Source: Ascochyta rabiei (taxonomy: Eukaryota > Ascomycota > Dothideomycetes > Pleosporales > Didymellaceae). From it: a stretch of DNA of 64,000 nucleotides. Position 1 is the stretch's first letter; the number at the start of each line of letters is the position of its first letter. The stretch covers positions 1,054,001-1,118,000 of the forward strand of contig NC_082424.1 of the NCBI RefSeq assembly GCF_004011695.2, in the 5' to 3' direction. A program made the position numbers and the translations under genes. Positions 23,640 to 34,381 of the stretch are shown piece by piece. The notes beneath the pieces were generated by a model that was given only the letters and a program-made list of their open reading frames with translations, did no database searches and had not been told where the DNA came from.

Positions 23640-26580
23640 AAGACTAAGAGGAACTTTCTTTTTTTTATAAACTTAGACGCAAATATAACAAAGGAGATCT
23701 AGTAATAATCCTATCCTTCTAAAAAGTACTAAAAGAAGTAGAGAAACTATAATCTTCCCTATTTAAAAACTTTTTATAACCTAAACCTTTATAGAAGTAT
23801 ATAAAGCATAACTACGCTAAATATAACTATTAGAAGAAAGATTATAAGAGATACTTCCTCTAATCTCTAGTTAATTTCTTTATAGAGGAATAAAAGATTA
23901 ACTTTAGTATAAGGTACCTCTTAGAGAACCTAAAGATGTTATAGTAGGCCTACTGCATAACTAACTACTATAATTAGCTAACCTAGGAACTAACATAGTA
24001 AGAGCTAAAAAGAATTATACTAGATACCCTTAGAATACTAGCTAAATATAAGTAAGTAGTGTATAAATTCTTAAAGTGATATAAGTAGTAGAAATCTTAG
24101 TCTCCTACAGATCTGCTAGACTTTATATGTCTACTATAGGAGGAACTAGGCAACTTATATATACTAGAGCTTTAAGTTCTAGAATATATTACTATACTAC
24201 TCTCTAGTATATAAAAGAACTTATTCCTTATCTTCTATAATTAAAGGAATATAATCCTAAAGGTAGAGGAATAAGCTAATATTATTAACTAGAGACTAGG
24301 CTAGTATAGCTAACAGCTACCTAAGAAGACTCTAGCTAAGGGTAAGACAACTAATAAAGGACTACAGAAGCACTAATTTAGTAACTCTAGGTTAGAAGGG
24401 AATATAAAAACCCTAAAAAAGTTATTTAAGTCTAAGAAGTTCTGTAAGGAGCTAGTAAAAGGTAAAAAGGGCTAAGACAGGCTATATAAGGCCTAAAACG
24501 CATGCCTTAAGTATAGAGAAACTAGTTACTACTACCCTAACTGCCTAAAGCTAAAGTTAAATTAGAAAGATCCTGCTCTAGATAAGTTAGGAAAAGACAA
24601 GGGGCCTAAGACCTAATCTCCTCTCTTATAGCCTATATTAAATTATCTAAGAAAAAGAAGAAGAATATCTCTCTTTATAAGGTATTATATCTAGAATATA
24701 TATACCTACTTACAGTTATAGCATCTATAGGCAACGTAGAGAATATAGAAGCCTTAATAGATAGAGGGTTACAACTAAACTTAATCTTAGTTCTCCTAGT
24801 AAAGGAGCAGGATCTAGAGGTTACACTATTAAATAAAATAGTAGCTAAAGGTGTAGGCAGAGTAGAATTGCCTATCTATAGAGTAACTACAGCAGAAGTA
24901 TCTATTATTAACTCCTGTAGAAGACAGGAGGTCTAATAGATACCTTTTATAGTTATAGACCTATAAAGGTATAAGATATACCTTAGATTACCCTAAATTA
25001 ACTAGATAAACCCTAAGCTAAGCTATTTAAGCTAGCGTATGCTCTTCTAAGGGAAGAAGTATAGGGACTCTCCTAAACTAGAAAAGATAGTATTAGAAGA
25101 TGCTAAAGAGTTTAAACGCACTATAAGAAGTCTCTTAGCAGACGTTTATATATATATAGTAAACTTAGTAGGTATATATAACCTAATATCTGCTAAAAGA
25201 GGCCTAATTTTAGAAGTGTATTACAAATATGCGTACTTAGGATTAGAGGATAATGCTTAGGTCCTACTAGAGTATAGAGAGCATAACCTAGTAATTAATA
25301 TTGTAGAAGGAGCTACTTCCCTCTACTAACTATTATATAGGCTATCTACAACAGAATTAGAGATACTAAGGAAGTATCTAGCAGAATATCTATAACGTGG
25401 CTAGATATAACACTTAAGGTTGCTAGTAGAAGCGCCTATTCTCTTTTTAAAGAAGAAAAACAGTAACCTATAACTATGTGTAGACTATAGAGGTCTAAAT
25501 AAGATAATAGTTAAAAACTACTATCTATTACTACTAATTATAGAGTTACTAGAATAACTAGTGTAAGCTAAGTTCTATACTAAACTAGATGTACGTAAGG
25601 TATATTACTATATCTAAATTAAGGAAGGGGATAAGTAGAAGACTGCTTTTTAAACTAGGTATAGACATTTTAAGTATACAGTAATGCTGTTTAGACTTAT
25701 AAATACTCCTACCTAATTTTAGGCCTATATAAATAAGGCACTAATAGGATTAGTTAATATAACTTATATTATATATCTAGACAACATATTAGTATACTCT
25801 AAGACAGAGGAAGACTATATTAGACATGTTAAGAAGGTCTTAGAGAGGCTTTATAAAGCAAACCTCTATATATACTTAGATAAGTGTAAATAGTACTGTT
25901 AATGTATAGAGTACCTTAGATATATAGTCTTACCTAAAGGGGTAAGTATTAACCTAGACAGGGTTAAAATAATCTAAGAATAGCTAATCCTGCGTATAGT
26001 TTATAATATCTAAGTATTTATAGGCTTTATAAACTACTATTAGAGGTTTATTACAGGGTTTTCTAAATTAGCCTTGCTATTAACCTAATTAACCTAGAAA
26101 GGGCTAAATTTGGCTAAATCTAGTTAAGTAATAAGGAAGGAGGAGAGTTAGCCTCTTAAGCTAAGTAAAGAATCCCTATAAGCTTTCTAGAATATAAAGA
26201 ATTTATTTATTAATATACCTATCTTAGTTTATTTTATACCTAGGAGACAGACTAGGATAGAAGTAGATGCCTCTAGAGGCGCTATTTTAGGAATCCTTAG
26301 TTAATTAGTCCCTAGAGAGGGGAAGCTAGCCTAATAGAGGCCTGTAGACTTCTATTTAAAGAAGTTAATCTAAGTAGAGTATAACTATAATACTTATAAC
26401 TAGGAACTTCTTATAATTATCTAGAGCCTACAGTATTAGCAAAGATACTTAGATAGTACCTTCTTTAAGATCTTAACAGATTACTAAAACCTAAAATAGT
26501 TTATAGAGATAAAGGTTCTTAGCTATTAGTAAGTAAGGGCATACTTAGTGTTATCTAAGTTTAATTTTATAATTACTTAA
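23640..26580 (+). pseudogene. gag-pol relic, first part (gag, protease, reverse transcriptase, RNase H)
   Basis: With stops read through, the frame shows a gag-like helical region (about 23,650-24,350) and a degenerate zinc knuckle (CLKYRETSYYYPNC). Reverse transcriptase follows: LCVDYRGLNKIIVKN at about 25,480 and YLDNILVYSKTEEDYIRHV at 25,776-25,832, where YLDD has become YLDN. RNase H is represented by IEVDASRGAILG at about 26,255 and YNTYNQELLIIIQSL. Asp-to-Asn in the polymerase motif is itself a G-to-A change expected of RIP. The frame breaks at 26,583, where the pogo element is inserted. Confidence 0.85.
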
Positions 26581-26584
26581 CGTA

Positions 26585-28437
26585 TTTAACAGGTAAGTTG
26601 GCTACACAGGTAAGTTAGCCACTCTGCTAAGACTACACTAACATTCTACTCTATTATAGCTTACATTAGCCTATATTAGCATTGTTTATAGTAGTACAGT
26701 ATATAATATTATTTAGTAACACCTTCTTTAGGCTTTTTACACGTGCGTAAGTTATACCCTACGTTATAGCACTTTTTACAGCATCTTTAGGTTACCTTAC
26801 CTCCTTTAACACATACTTACTTTCATACCTTCTTACTATTACTACACGCCTTAAACTTAGTTAGAGTAGTTAATTAAAGGCCTTCCTTAGCTGTTAGGAC
26901 TCCCTCCTGCTATAACTGCTTTCTTTTATGCAATTTACGTTGCGTAGCAGCCTTATTTACTGCTTAAAGCCTAGTAATCTCCCTTTAAGCTAACACTAGC
27001 TTATGCGCTACTATAGCTGCGCCTTTAGCAAGCTTTTTAAAGGCCTTAACTATTAAAGTTAGTAAGCTGCTTGCATGCCTTTAAATCCTCTCTTAAACTA
27101 GCGTTAATTGCGACCCTAATTGCAGGGTAGTGCTTAGGGTTTAGGACTGCTAGGGCTTATCTTCTATAGTAGGTAGTGGTAGAGTACGTAGGCAGACATT
27201 AAGACCTATTATAACCTGTTCTAGGTTAAAGGGGACTATTCTAGCGCCTTAGAAGCCTCCTTAGATATTGCTAGAAGTAAATGTCTCCTTATAGGCGTCT
27301 ATAAAGTATAGTAGGAACTTAGTTTTAGTAATATAAGTAATATAGTTGTATATAAGATTCTTAGCTTAGTGCCTATATACCTTCTTTAGAGGGGTAAAAC
27401 AACCTACATCTAGTAGTAATAAGAGGTAAGATAAGTGTAGAGGCATATACAGTATAATAATCTTTACTTCCTTACAGTATTATTAGAAGTTAAGGGAGTT
27501 ATAGCTCTTATAGCTATTAATAAGGAGCAGCTAGTGTACTTCTTAGGTGCGCGTCTTTGTATAGGCATTAAAGTGCTTTAACTAGTCTAGACTAAGCTTG
27601 TTAGTAGTCTATCTGTTCTTAGAGACTCTAATAACCTAGTTATAGGGCAGGTTGTCCTCTTTATACTAGGTAGAGAGGTAGTTACAGCCTTTAAAGATAA
27701 TAAAGGGTAGAATAGCCTACCCTGTGCCATTAATGCCCTATATAACTATTGTCTACTCTTAATTACCCTACTGCACTACCTTTAGCTGTCCTTAACACTC
27801 TAAACCTGTAACAACTACTCCTGCAGATATCTAGCCTATTATAAAGCCTGTCTTATTAAAGTTATATATATTATTATCCTAGATACTATACTTAGCTTTA
27901 ACATTTACTATAAGTCTAAACTAGCCTTATATAATCTCTAGATCCTTATAGAGGGCTCTCTTATAGTTGTACTTACAATTAAACTTTACTTTAAGGTTAG
28001 GGCAGCGCTTAACAAATATATTAGGCTAGTTTATGCTAACATAGCCTATATTATGCTTAGTACGTAAAGAATTAGCTATATTAGCTATAGTAGCTAGCTA
28101 AGGGGCAAATCCTTATGCATCTAGCTTAAGAATGTACTTAGTAATTACATCCTCCTTAGTCTAATCTATATTCTATTAACTTAGTATATAATTAGCTTAT
28201 GTAGGTTATCCTATATATTAATTGCGTAGTGTACTGTAAGGCGTGTTATATATAGCTACAGCGCGTTATATAGTAAGGTTTGCGTCTTATTTAAGTGCCT
28301 AGAGTGTAAGCTGTATTACAGCCTCTTTTAAGGGCGTAGGTTTATGTTGTTGTTAAGTTATTGCGTTATAAGGTAGAATGTTGGTATAGTCTTAGCAGAG
28401 TGGCCGACTTGCCTGTGTAGCCGACTTACCTGTTAAA
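26585..28437 (-). mobile_element. Nested pogo/Fot1-family DNA transposon, RIP-degraded
   Basis: A 1,853-bp element has inverted terminal repeats of about 65 bp (26585-26649 and 28373-28437, starting TTTAACAGGTAAG) that differ only by transitions, and a TA on each side (26583-26584 and 28438-28439), as Tc1/mariner elements require. The minus strand reads as a Fot1/pogo transposase once stops are ignored. Size and ends fit the Fot1 group of fungal elements. It sits between the RNase H and integrase regions of the gypsy element and so inserted after it. Confidence 0.87.
26880..28380 (-). pseudogene. Fot1/pogo transposase relic
   Basis: From about 28,375 downward the minus strand shows a helix-turn-helix pattern, then ERALYKDLEII, and the DDE core start YNFNKTGFIIG (about 27,880-27,850), corresponding to the YNFDETGF motif where the first catalytic Asp is now Asn. 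SAGVVVTG follows, as in Fot1 proteins. Many TAG/TAA stops make it inactive. The Asp-to-Asn change is again a G-to-A event. Confidence 0.78.
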
Positions 28438-28439
28438 TA

Positions 28440-29213
28440 TGTTATTACCTAGGGTCTATAAACCCTATAGATAGACCCTTACAGCATTCTAATTATATAA
28501 GAGAGGTATAAGACCTCTTATAAAAGTATAATAAGGCTTTTATATAACTACTTTAGGAGATCCTAACTAGGAGGAACCCTAATACTCCCCTAGTAGCAGC
28601 TATAACCCTTTGTTTATCTATAAAAGAAGGAAAGGATATAAGGGATCTTAAAAGAGAAGAGTTAAGAGAGAACAGTTATATAGAGCTAATAACAGACTTA
28701 GACAATATAGACAAACTCTCTAGCACTAAAAAAGAGTTAAGCAACGTTAAAATAGGATAAAATAACCTAGAAAAAGACAATATAGCTAAGGAGAAGCGTA
28801 TTTTACTTATAAGGCTAAAAGATAAAGTATAAGTAATTAAAGAACGTTATAATAACCTAATGTTAGGACACTTTAGAGCACAAAGGACCTTAGAGAAGAT
28901 TTAGCGCAGATATACCTAGAAGGGCATTACTAAGGATGTATCTAACTACTACTACAACTGCTTAGTATATAGGAGATTAACTACTACTTAATATAAACTG
29001 TACAGGTTATTATAACCTTTACTAGTGCTAAGCTAACTATAGAAGGACGTAATAATAGATTTTATTACAGAATTACCCTCTAGTAAGGTAGCTAGGCTAG
29101 TGTATAACTCTATACTAGTAGTAGTATATAAATTAACTAAATTATTACACTACATACTAGCTAGGGCTAATTAGGATAGAAAAGACCTAGCACACGCCTA
29201 GATTAGAGAAATT
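28440..29213 (+). pseudogene. pol relic, integrase N-terminal part
   Basis: This segment resumes the gypsy polyprotein. A degenerate zinc-binding region (YYYNCLVYRRL, about 28,940-28,975) precedes the integrase core start IIDFITELPSSKVA at about 29,050-29,095, followed by a stretch corresponding to ILVVVDRLTK. It is cut by the solo LTR at 29,214. Confidence 0.8.
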
Positions 29214-29759
29214 TGTTACGATCCACAGAACACGGGAAGGATGCAAGCCAATTACAGTGCATGGGGCACAGTAAGTACAACAAGTCATCAGGCTCAGCGT
29301 AAGCAAACATGACAGCGTCAACACTCGGCAAGAAGCCGAGAATCACGTGATATGATCAGGCTTGGCATGATCAGTACGATCAGTGATCAGTGTAATCAGT
29401 GATCAGTGTGATCAGTGATCAGTACGATCAGTGATCAGTGTGATCAGAGGATCCTCAACACTGATCAGCCTGCATCACCACCACTATCATTAAAGTATAT
29501 AGTTAAGTAGGAACACAACCCTTATAGTTCGTGTTTAACCTTATTAATCAAGTTTGTCTTTAGAATCTTAACCTGCGCTCGAACTAGACAGTCTACTCTG
29601 TACTATTCAGTGCACCCTATCTTCACAAGCTTTGCTTAGTTGATAACCCCAACCGATCCACCAGTACTCATCCCCAAGAACCAATAGAATCAGTGCTTAC
29701 GGTCTTTGACTAAAGTACGACTTCAACAAAATTATCTGTTTACACAGCGCGCCAGCACA
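29214..29759 (+). mobile_element. Solo LTR (546 bp) nested in the integrase region
   Basis: The segment begins TGTTACG and ends AGCACA (TGT...ACA ends) and is flanked by AATT on both sides (29210-29213 and 29760-29763). Its base composition is close to normal, with intact CpG-containing stretches, unlike the AT-rich element around it. It contains no coding sequence and no second copy is present, as expected of a solo LTR left by recombination. It differs fully from the 202-bp LTRs of the host element. Orientation is assumed from the TGT start. Confidence 0.75.
29362..29447 (+). repeat. GATCAGT-rich tandem array inside the solo LTR
   Basis: About eight imperfect copies of (GT/TAC)GATCAGT, with a palindromic TGATCA core, are packed into 86 bp. 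They lie in the U3-like part of the LTR, where enhancer repeats of retroelements are usual. Function is not shown. Confidence 0.7.
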
Positions 29760-29763
29760 AATT

Positions 29764-30690
29764 ATTTAAGATTAGGGGCTGCTAATAAACTTAAAGACGT
29801 AGGAAACCTTTAACTACTATTTAAACTTAAGACAAGTCTTAATATTAGCCTATTACCCCTAGACAGATAGCTAAACAGAAAGGTAAAATTAGACTTTTAA
29901 ACAGTACTTATATTACTACTATACTCTAAAATAAGATAATTAGGCCCTATAGATTTTAATTACAGAATTTATATATAATAATAGTATTTACGTATCTATA
30001 AATGTAACACCTTTCTAAGCCTGTTATAGTATAGATCTAAGGAGCATAGATTAGCCTACTTTAGTATTAAAAGGTAGAAAATCTCCCCTTACAAAGGAAT
30101 TAGCTGCTAGAGTTATTACCTTATAGGCTACCTGTAAAGTAAATATAGAAAAGTTAAATAAGTATTAAAAGAAACACTTAGATAAGAAACAACTACTAGT
30201 ACCCTTTAAAGTAGGCGACAAAGTACTAGTCTCTAGTAAGAACATTAGGATAGTACGCCTAAAAAAGAAGCTAGACTAGAAATACCTAGGACCTAGGACT
30301 ATTATAGCCTAGATTAGCCCTAGTGTATATAGAGTAGACCTGCTAGAAATAAAAGAGATCTATCTAGTATTCTATGCGTTACTACTAGACCTAGACATAC
30401 TAAGAAGTTAACTCCTAATTATATAGGAATAAATATAAAAACCTATAGTTAAAGGGGAAGAGAAGGTGTAGAATATAGAAAAAGTCCTTAATAGAAGGTA
30501 ATTAGCTAATAGACAGTAGGAATACCTTATTAAGTAGGACAGATTCCCTAACTTAGAAAATTCCTAGGAAATTAGCACAAATCTTTCTAAAGAAGCGCTA
30601 AAATAATACTAGAAAATAATAAAGTAACTACTTAGACTGCGTAATAAGACGTTAAGGTTAAAGTCTAAAAAAGAGGGGGACTAAAAAGGC
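29764..30690 (+). pseudogene. pol relic, integrase C-terminal part and chromodomain
   Basis: After the solo LTR the frame continues with LLPLDR (from YHPQTDGQTER-type sequence), a region on KYQKKHLDKK and the chromodomain. Reading Trp for TAG, about 30,465-30,620 gives EKVLNRR ... WEYLIKW ... LENSWE, the aromatic-cage pattern of chromoviral chromodomains. These domains guide integration to heterochromatin, which suits the location of this copy. Confidence 0.8.
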
Positions 30691-32573
30691 TAAATACCTT
30701 TACTTAATTATAATTCTTCCCTATAGGGGTTTTTTAATTAATAAGTATTTAATAGTTTACGCTAAGGGAAAATATAACCCTACCTTACCCTAAAAAATAC
30801 AGACTAGCTAAAGTAGACATCTTTTAGCCTATTATAGCTATTTCTAATATAAAGAGATAAAGAAAGTTATGTACTATATTATATAGTTATAATTATAAGT
30901 AAATATAGAAGAATTAGTATAGAAGAACACCTTCCTAGTATTATTTAGACTATCTAAGAGTGTAATACACCTAATTACTATATTATCCTAAAACTATCTA
31001 CTAACTACAAACTTAGGTATTATTAATCTAAACCTTCTATTATAGGGAATATCTATTAACTATAACTACTACTATAGGTATAAGTAGTAGCCTTACAACT
31101 ACTATAAGGCTTCTTAGCAGCAGCAGCGGCGGCAGCAGCGTTGGCAGCGGCCTGTTTAGCAGCCTCCTATTCCTCTTACTTCTTCTAGAATTAACTAAGG
31201 GTCTTTCTAGTGCCTGTAATCTGGTACTTTAACTATATAAGAAGTTAGATATTATTAAAATAGGTTAAAACATGCTATAATACCTTCTTATAGGGGGTAA
31301 TAGGCGCGTCTAGATTAGATTGGCCACTACTCTCCTCTAACATCTTCTTCTGCTTTATCTTAGCCTTAACAGCACTAGCCTTAGATTAATCTTACTTCTT
31401 AATATAGATACTAGACAAGGTTAACTTATATATGTAAGTGTTGCTATTATAGAGTATAAGTAGCTCTTTCTATAGTAAATAGTTCCTATAAAGGTTAGAT
31501 TATGCTATAATAAGCTAAAAAGAGACAGAACATACTCTTAAATTATACCTAGTAATAAGCTAGCCTAGTTAACAATAGACTTACCTATTTTAGTCTTCTT
31601 ATTAATAGATATAGGCGTAGTAGTAGTAGATGTTATAGGGGTAGTCTTAACACTAGCTGTATTAACAATAGCAGTATAAGTAGTAGTAACTAGGTAGTAA
31701 CTAGAGTAAAGGCGCGCTATATTGCTAGAAAGCCTTAAATAGCTGTTAGTGTACTTATTAGGGCCCTAAACATGTTAAAAGATGCTAAAATAAGCTAAAA
31801 GGAGATAAAACACGTACTAATAGGTAATTCTTATTACTATTATAACACTCTCTATAGTAGTAGGCCTAGGTGTCCCTATAACGCAGGCTACCCTATAAAG
31901 CTAGGTTAGTAGAGAAACAACAGTCCCTATAGACATTACTATTAGTAATATAGTAGAGATAGAGCATACAGCACTACTTAGTAGTCCTACTATTCTTAGC
32001 AATGTTAATCTTGTAGTAAGCAGGCATTAACGTAACAGCTATAGCAAATAGTAGTTAGTAATAGTTAGTAATAGTTAGTAGTAAGTAGTAGTAGTTAGGA
32101 ATAGTCTAAAAAGGTTACTAAGGCGTATTGTGCAGTGCTATCTGCTAAAACGTATTAGAACGTGCTAGAAAGACCTAGAAAATCCCTTAGCTATCCTTAC
32201 AAAAGTACTAGACAGAATAGGTTAGTACTTACTAAAATAAAGTAGGATATAGTAGTAACTAATAAAACTAGGGGTATAGATAGCTTATATGCTGCTAGCT
32301 ACCTAGTTAGAGCTTTAGCCTGCGCAAACAGCTACCTAGACCCTAGAGGTAAAGTAAGAGGTAAGAGAGGATTTCTGTTTAACTTTTACTAGGTAAAGGC
32401 AGAATTAGTATTAAGCCCTATCTAGCCTTATAAGGTGTCTAAAATGCCTAAACCTAGTTAGAATTAGCTATAACAGGATAGACAGAGTAAACATGTCTAA
32501 AGCTAGGCTAAAATAATACAGTATTACTAATTATACTATTATTTAAGCTAAACAATCTAAAGAAGGGAGGCAT
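30691..32573 (-). pseudogene. 3' tail of the gypsy element with antisense coding-like relic
   Basis: About 1.9 kb lies between the chromodomain and the 3' LTR, long for a gypsy element. On the minus strand the segment about 31,410-31,070 reads, with few stops, KASAVKAKIKQKKMLEESSGQ, then a possible intron, then a Gln/Glu/Ala-rich helix (EAAKQAAANAAAAAAAAKK). The alanine codons (31,119-31,157) form a small GC-rich patch that escaped mutation. No family is recognised. It may be an extra antisense gene of the element or a further dead insertion. Confidence 0.4.
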
Positions 32574-32775
32574 TATTAGGCGCTAGGCCTAGAGGTACCT
32601 CTGCCTGTCTTAGCGAGCTACTATAGGGCTAGTTAGCCCAGACTATATAAAGGTGTTAGAGGTTATTACTAATACTCTAGTAATTAGTCTTGTTACTACA
32701 CACTACGTACCTCAATACACCTGCTATCCTCTTTAACCCTATCCTCTCTTATAATCGCTTTGTACACTCTTTACA
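32574..32775 (+). repeat. 3' LTR of the gypsy element
   Basis: This is the 202-bp partner of 23095-23296, directly after the polypurine tract. It starts TATTAGGCGC and ends TTTACA, whereas the 5' copy ends TTTATA. It is followed at once by ATATC, the target duplication. Confidence 0.93.
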
Positions 32776-33146
32776 ATATCTCTATAGTATAAGCTCCCTC
32801 TATTATATACCTTTAGATCTAGTATACAGTAAAGTAGCTAATAATCTTATTTATTATCACTAAGCGTTATTTATTCTGCTACTTTGCTTAGAAGGGTAGA
32901 GTACAGTAGGTTAGTAGTTAGATTGCAACCTACCGTCTTAAACAGCACCCTCTTCTCCCTAAGACCTATCCTAACTAATCTCTACTACACTACTATTATT
33001 ATAATATCTCTATAGTACAAGCTACCTCTATTATATACCTTTAGATCTAGTATACAGTAAAGCAGCTAACAATCTTATTTATTAGCACTAAGCGTCATTT
33101 ATCCTACTACTTTGCTTAGAAAGGCAGAGCATAGTGGGTTAGTGGT
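32776..33146. repeat. Right part of repeat copy A, then intact copy B
   Basis: Bases 32776-32918 complete the copy begun at 23023. After 21 unrelated bases an uninterrupted second copy (32940-33146, about 207 bp) follows in the same direction. Shared landmarks are AACAGCACCCTCTTCTCCC, CTTTAGATCTAGTATACAG and TACTTTGCTTAGAA. Differences between copies are mainly transitions. Identity is unknown; the copies could be LTRs or tandem units of an older element. Confidence 0.8.
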
Positions 33147-33913
33147 GTAGTAAGGAAATAGCAGTATTAATTATAGCTGTATTAATAATAAGCGTTATAG
33201 AGATGAGGGAGACTATCCTGTTTTATTATGTTACATTAATGGGTATGTTAATGTAGGGAATTAAACGAGTCTGATAAGCTTTATTGCGGCTGTGGTGTTG
33301 AGCTGGTTAAGTGTGCGTGCAGGTAACAGGACATAGTGTGTAAGTAACAGGACATAGCGTGCAGGTAACAGGACATAGCGTATAGGTAACATGATATAGC
33401 ATGCAGGTAACATAATAGGGCGTGCAGGTAACAGGATATAGTGTGTAAGTAACAGGACATAGCGTGCAGGTAATAGGATAGGGCGTGCAGGTAACAGGAT
33501 AGGGCGTGCAGGTAACAGGACATAGCGTGTAGGTAACAGGACAGGACATGGCGTGCAGGATTCGGTGCTGCATTCGAGCGTGCTCAGCTAGCTTGTATGT
33601 ATCAAAGTCGTACAACCACCCCCAACACCAGCACCTGCGCGCCTGCGTGACGACAAGGCTAGCTCATCTCATCTCGTCCCGGAACTCCTCTCTATACATC
33701 CGTTGTGCGCCCCGCTACATCCCATCCATCCCATCCCTACTGTACTCCTCCGGGTGCAAAAGCAGCGGCACAAGGAAACGTGGTAATAGAAATTAGCGCA
33801 CCAGATGGAAGAGGCTCGATATGATACAGAAAAAGGAAAAAGTGCAGGCCGCAGACAAGCGACGAGCGACGAGCGATGGTGCTGTCCGCTCCGCAGAGAA
33901 GATCTTCAGACGC
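33147..33913. other. Right border of the AT-rich island; no gene seen
   Basis: AT-rich sequence ends by about 33,290, a minisatellite follows, and then GC-normal sequence leads to the 3' end of the Zds1-like gene. No supported coding region. Confidence 0.5.
33312..33560 (+). repeat. Minisatellite, 21-bp unit, about 11 copies
   Basis: The unit is close to GTGCAGGTAACAGGACATAGC, repeated with point differences. Because 21 is a multiple of three, it leaves long but meaningless frames (CYLHAMS repeats on the minus strand). It lies exactly at the junction between AT-rich island and GC-rich arm. Copies differ mostly by transitions. Not a CRISPR: there are no spacers. Confidence 0.93.
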
Positions 33914-34320
33914 CTACCACATGTCATCGTCTCCACTCTTGTCCGAGTCCGGCGGAGCGTGTCCCTGCGTCACCGGCTGTCCGAGATAGTTGGAGCTGTT
34001 CGAGACGCTGTAGCCCCCGCCGTTCACGCTGTGCTGTGAGTGGTGGCTGTCACGGGGACTCTGGCCGTACTTGTTGTGCTGTTGCTGTTGGTAGCCGTTG
34101 TGTTGTCCGGCGTTTTCCTGCTGGGTGTACACGCTGGGCCACTCGCTCGACTTGTCTGGTTGGTCCTGTTGCTGCTGTTGCTATGTGTTGTTAGCCGAGT
34201 TCAGACACGTGCCTGGGTGTTGCTTACCTGCTGGTACCGCTGATACTGGGAGAACTCTTCAGGCTGCTGCTGTTGCGGTTGTTGCGGCTGTTGCGGCTGT
34301 TGTTGCTGTTGCTGTTGTTG

Positions 34321-34381
<61 letters not shown>

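Larger units (their letters stand above)
23095..32775 (+). mobile_element. Ty3/gypsy chromovirus LTR retrotransposon, RIP-inactivated, with two nested insertions
   Basis: The element spans 9,681 bp and is flanked by the 5-bp target duplication ATATC (23090-23094 and 32776-32780). It has 202-bp LTRs at both ends. Reading through TAG/TAA stops, the plus strand gives gag with a degenerate CCHC-like knuckle (about 24,490-24,545), protease, reverse transcriptase, RNase H, integrase and a terminal chromodomain, the order of gypsy chromoviruses. A polypurine tract (AAAGAAGGGAGG) sits directly before the 3' LTR. Removing the nested pogo element and solo LTR leaves about 7.28 kb, a usual gypsy size. 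It cannot make protein: every domain carries several stops. Confidence 0.92.
22851..33290. other. AT-rich, RIP-degraded transposon island
   Basis: About 10.4 kb of strongly AT-rich sequence contains no open frame of note on either strand, while both flanks are GC-rich and gene-bearing. Homology to transposon proteins is plain when TAG and TAA are read through as Gln or Trp, the change that cytosine-to-thymine mutation in repeats produces. Such isochores are typical of Pleosporalean genomes. Contained elements are listed separately. Confidence 0.9.

Noticed and set aside
26585..28437. Possibility that this insert is part of the gypsy coding region
   Set aside because: Inverted terminal repeats, TA flanks and a minus-strand Fot1-like reading show it is a separate insertion.
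33312..33560. CRISPR-like repeated array
   Set aside because: Repeat units are head to tail with no spacers, and the host is a eukaryote; it is a minisatellite.
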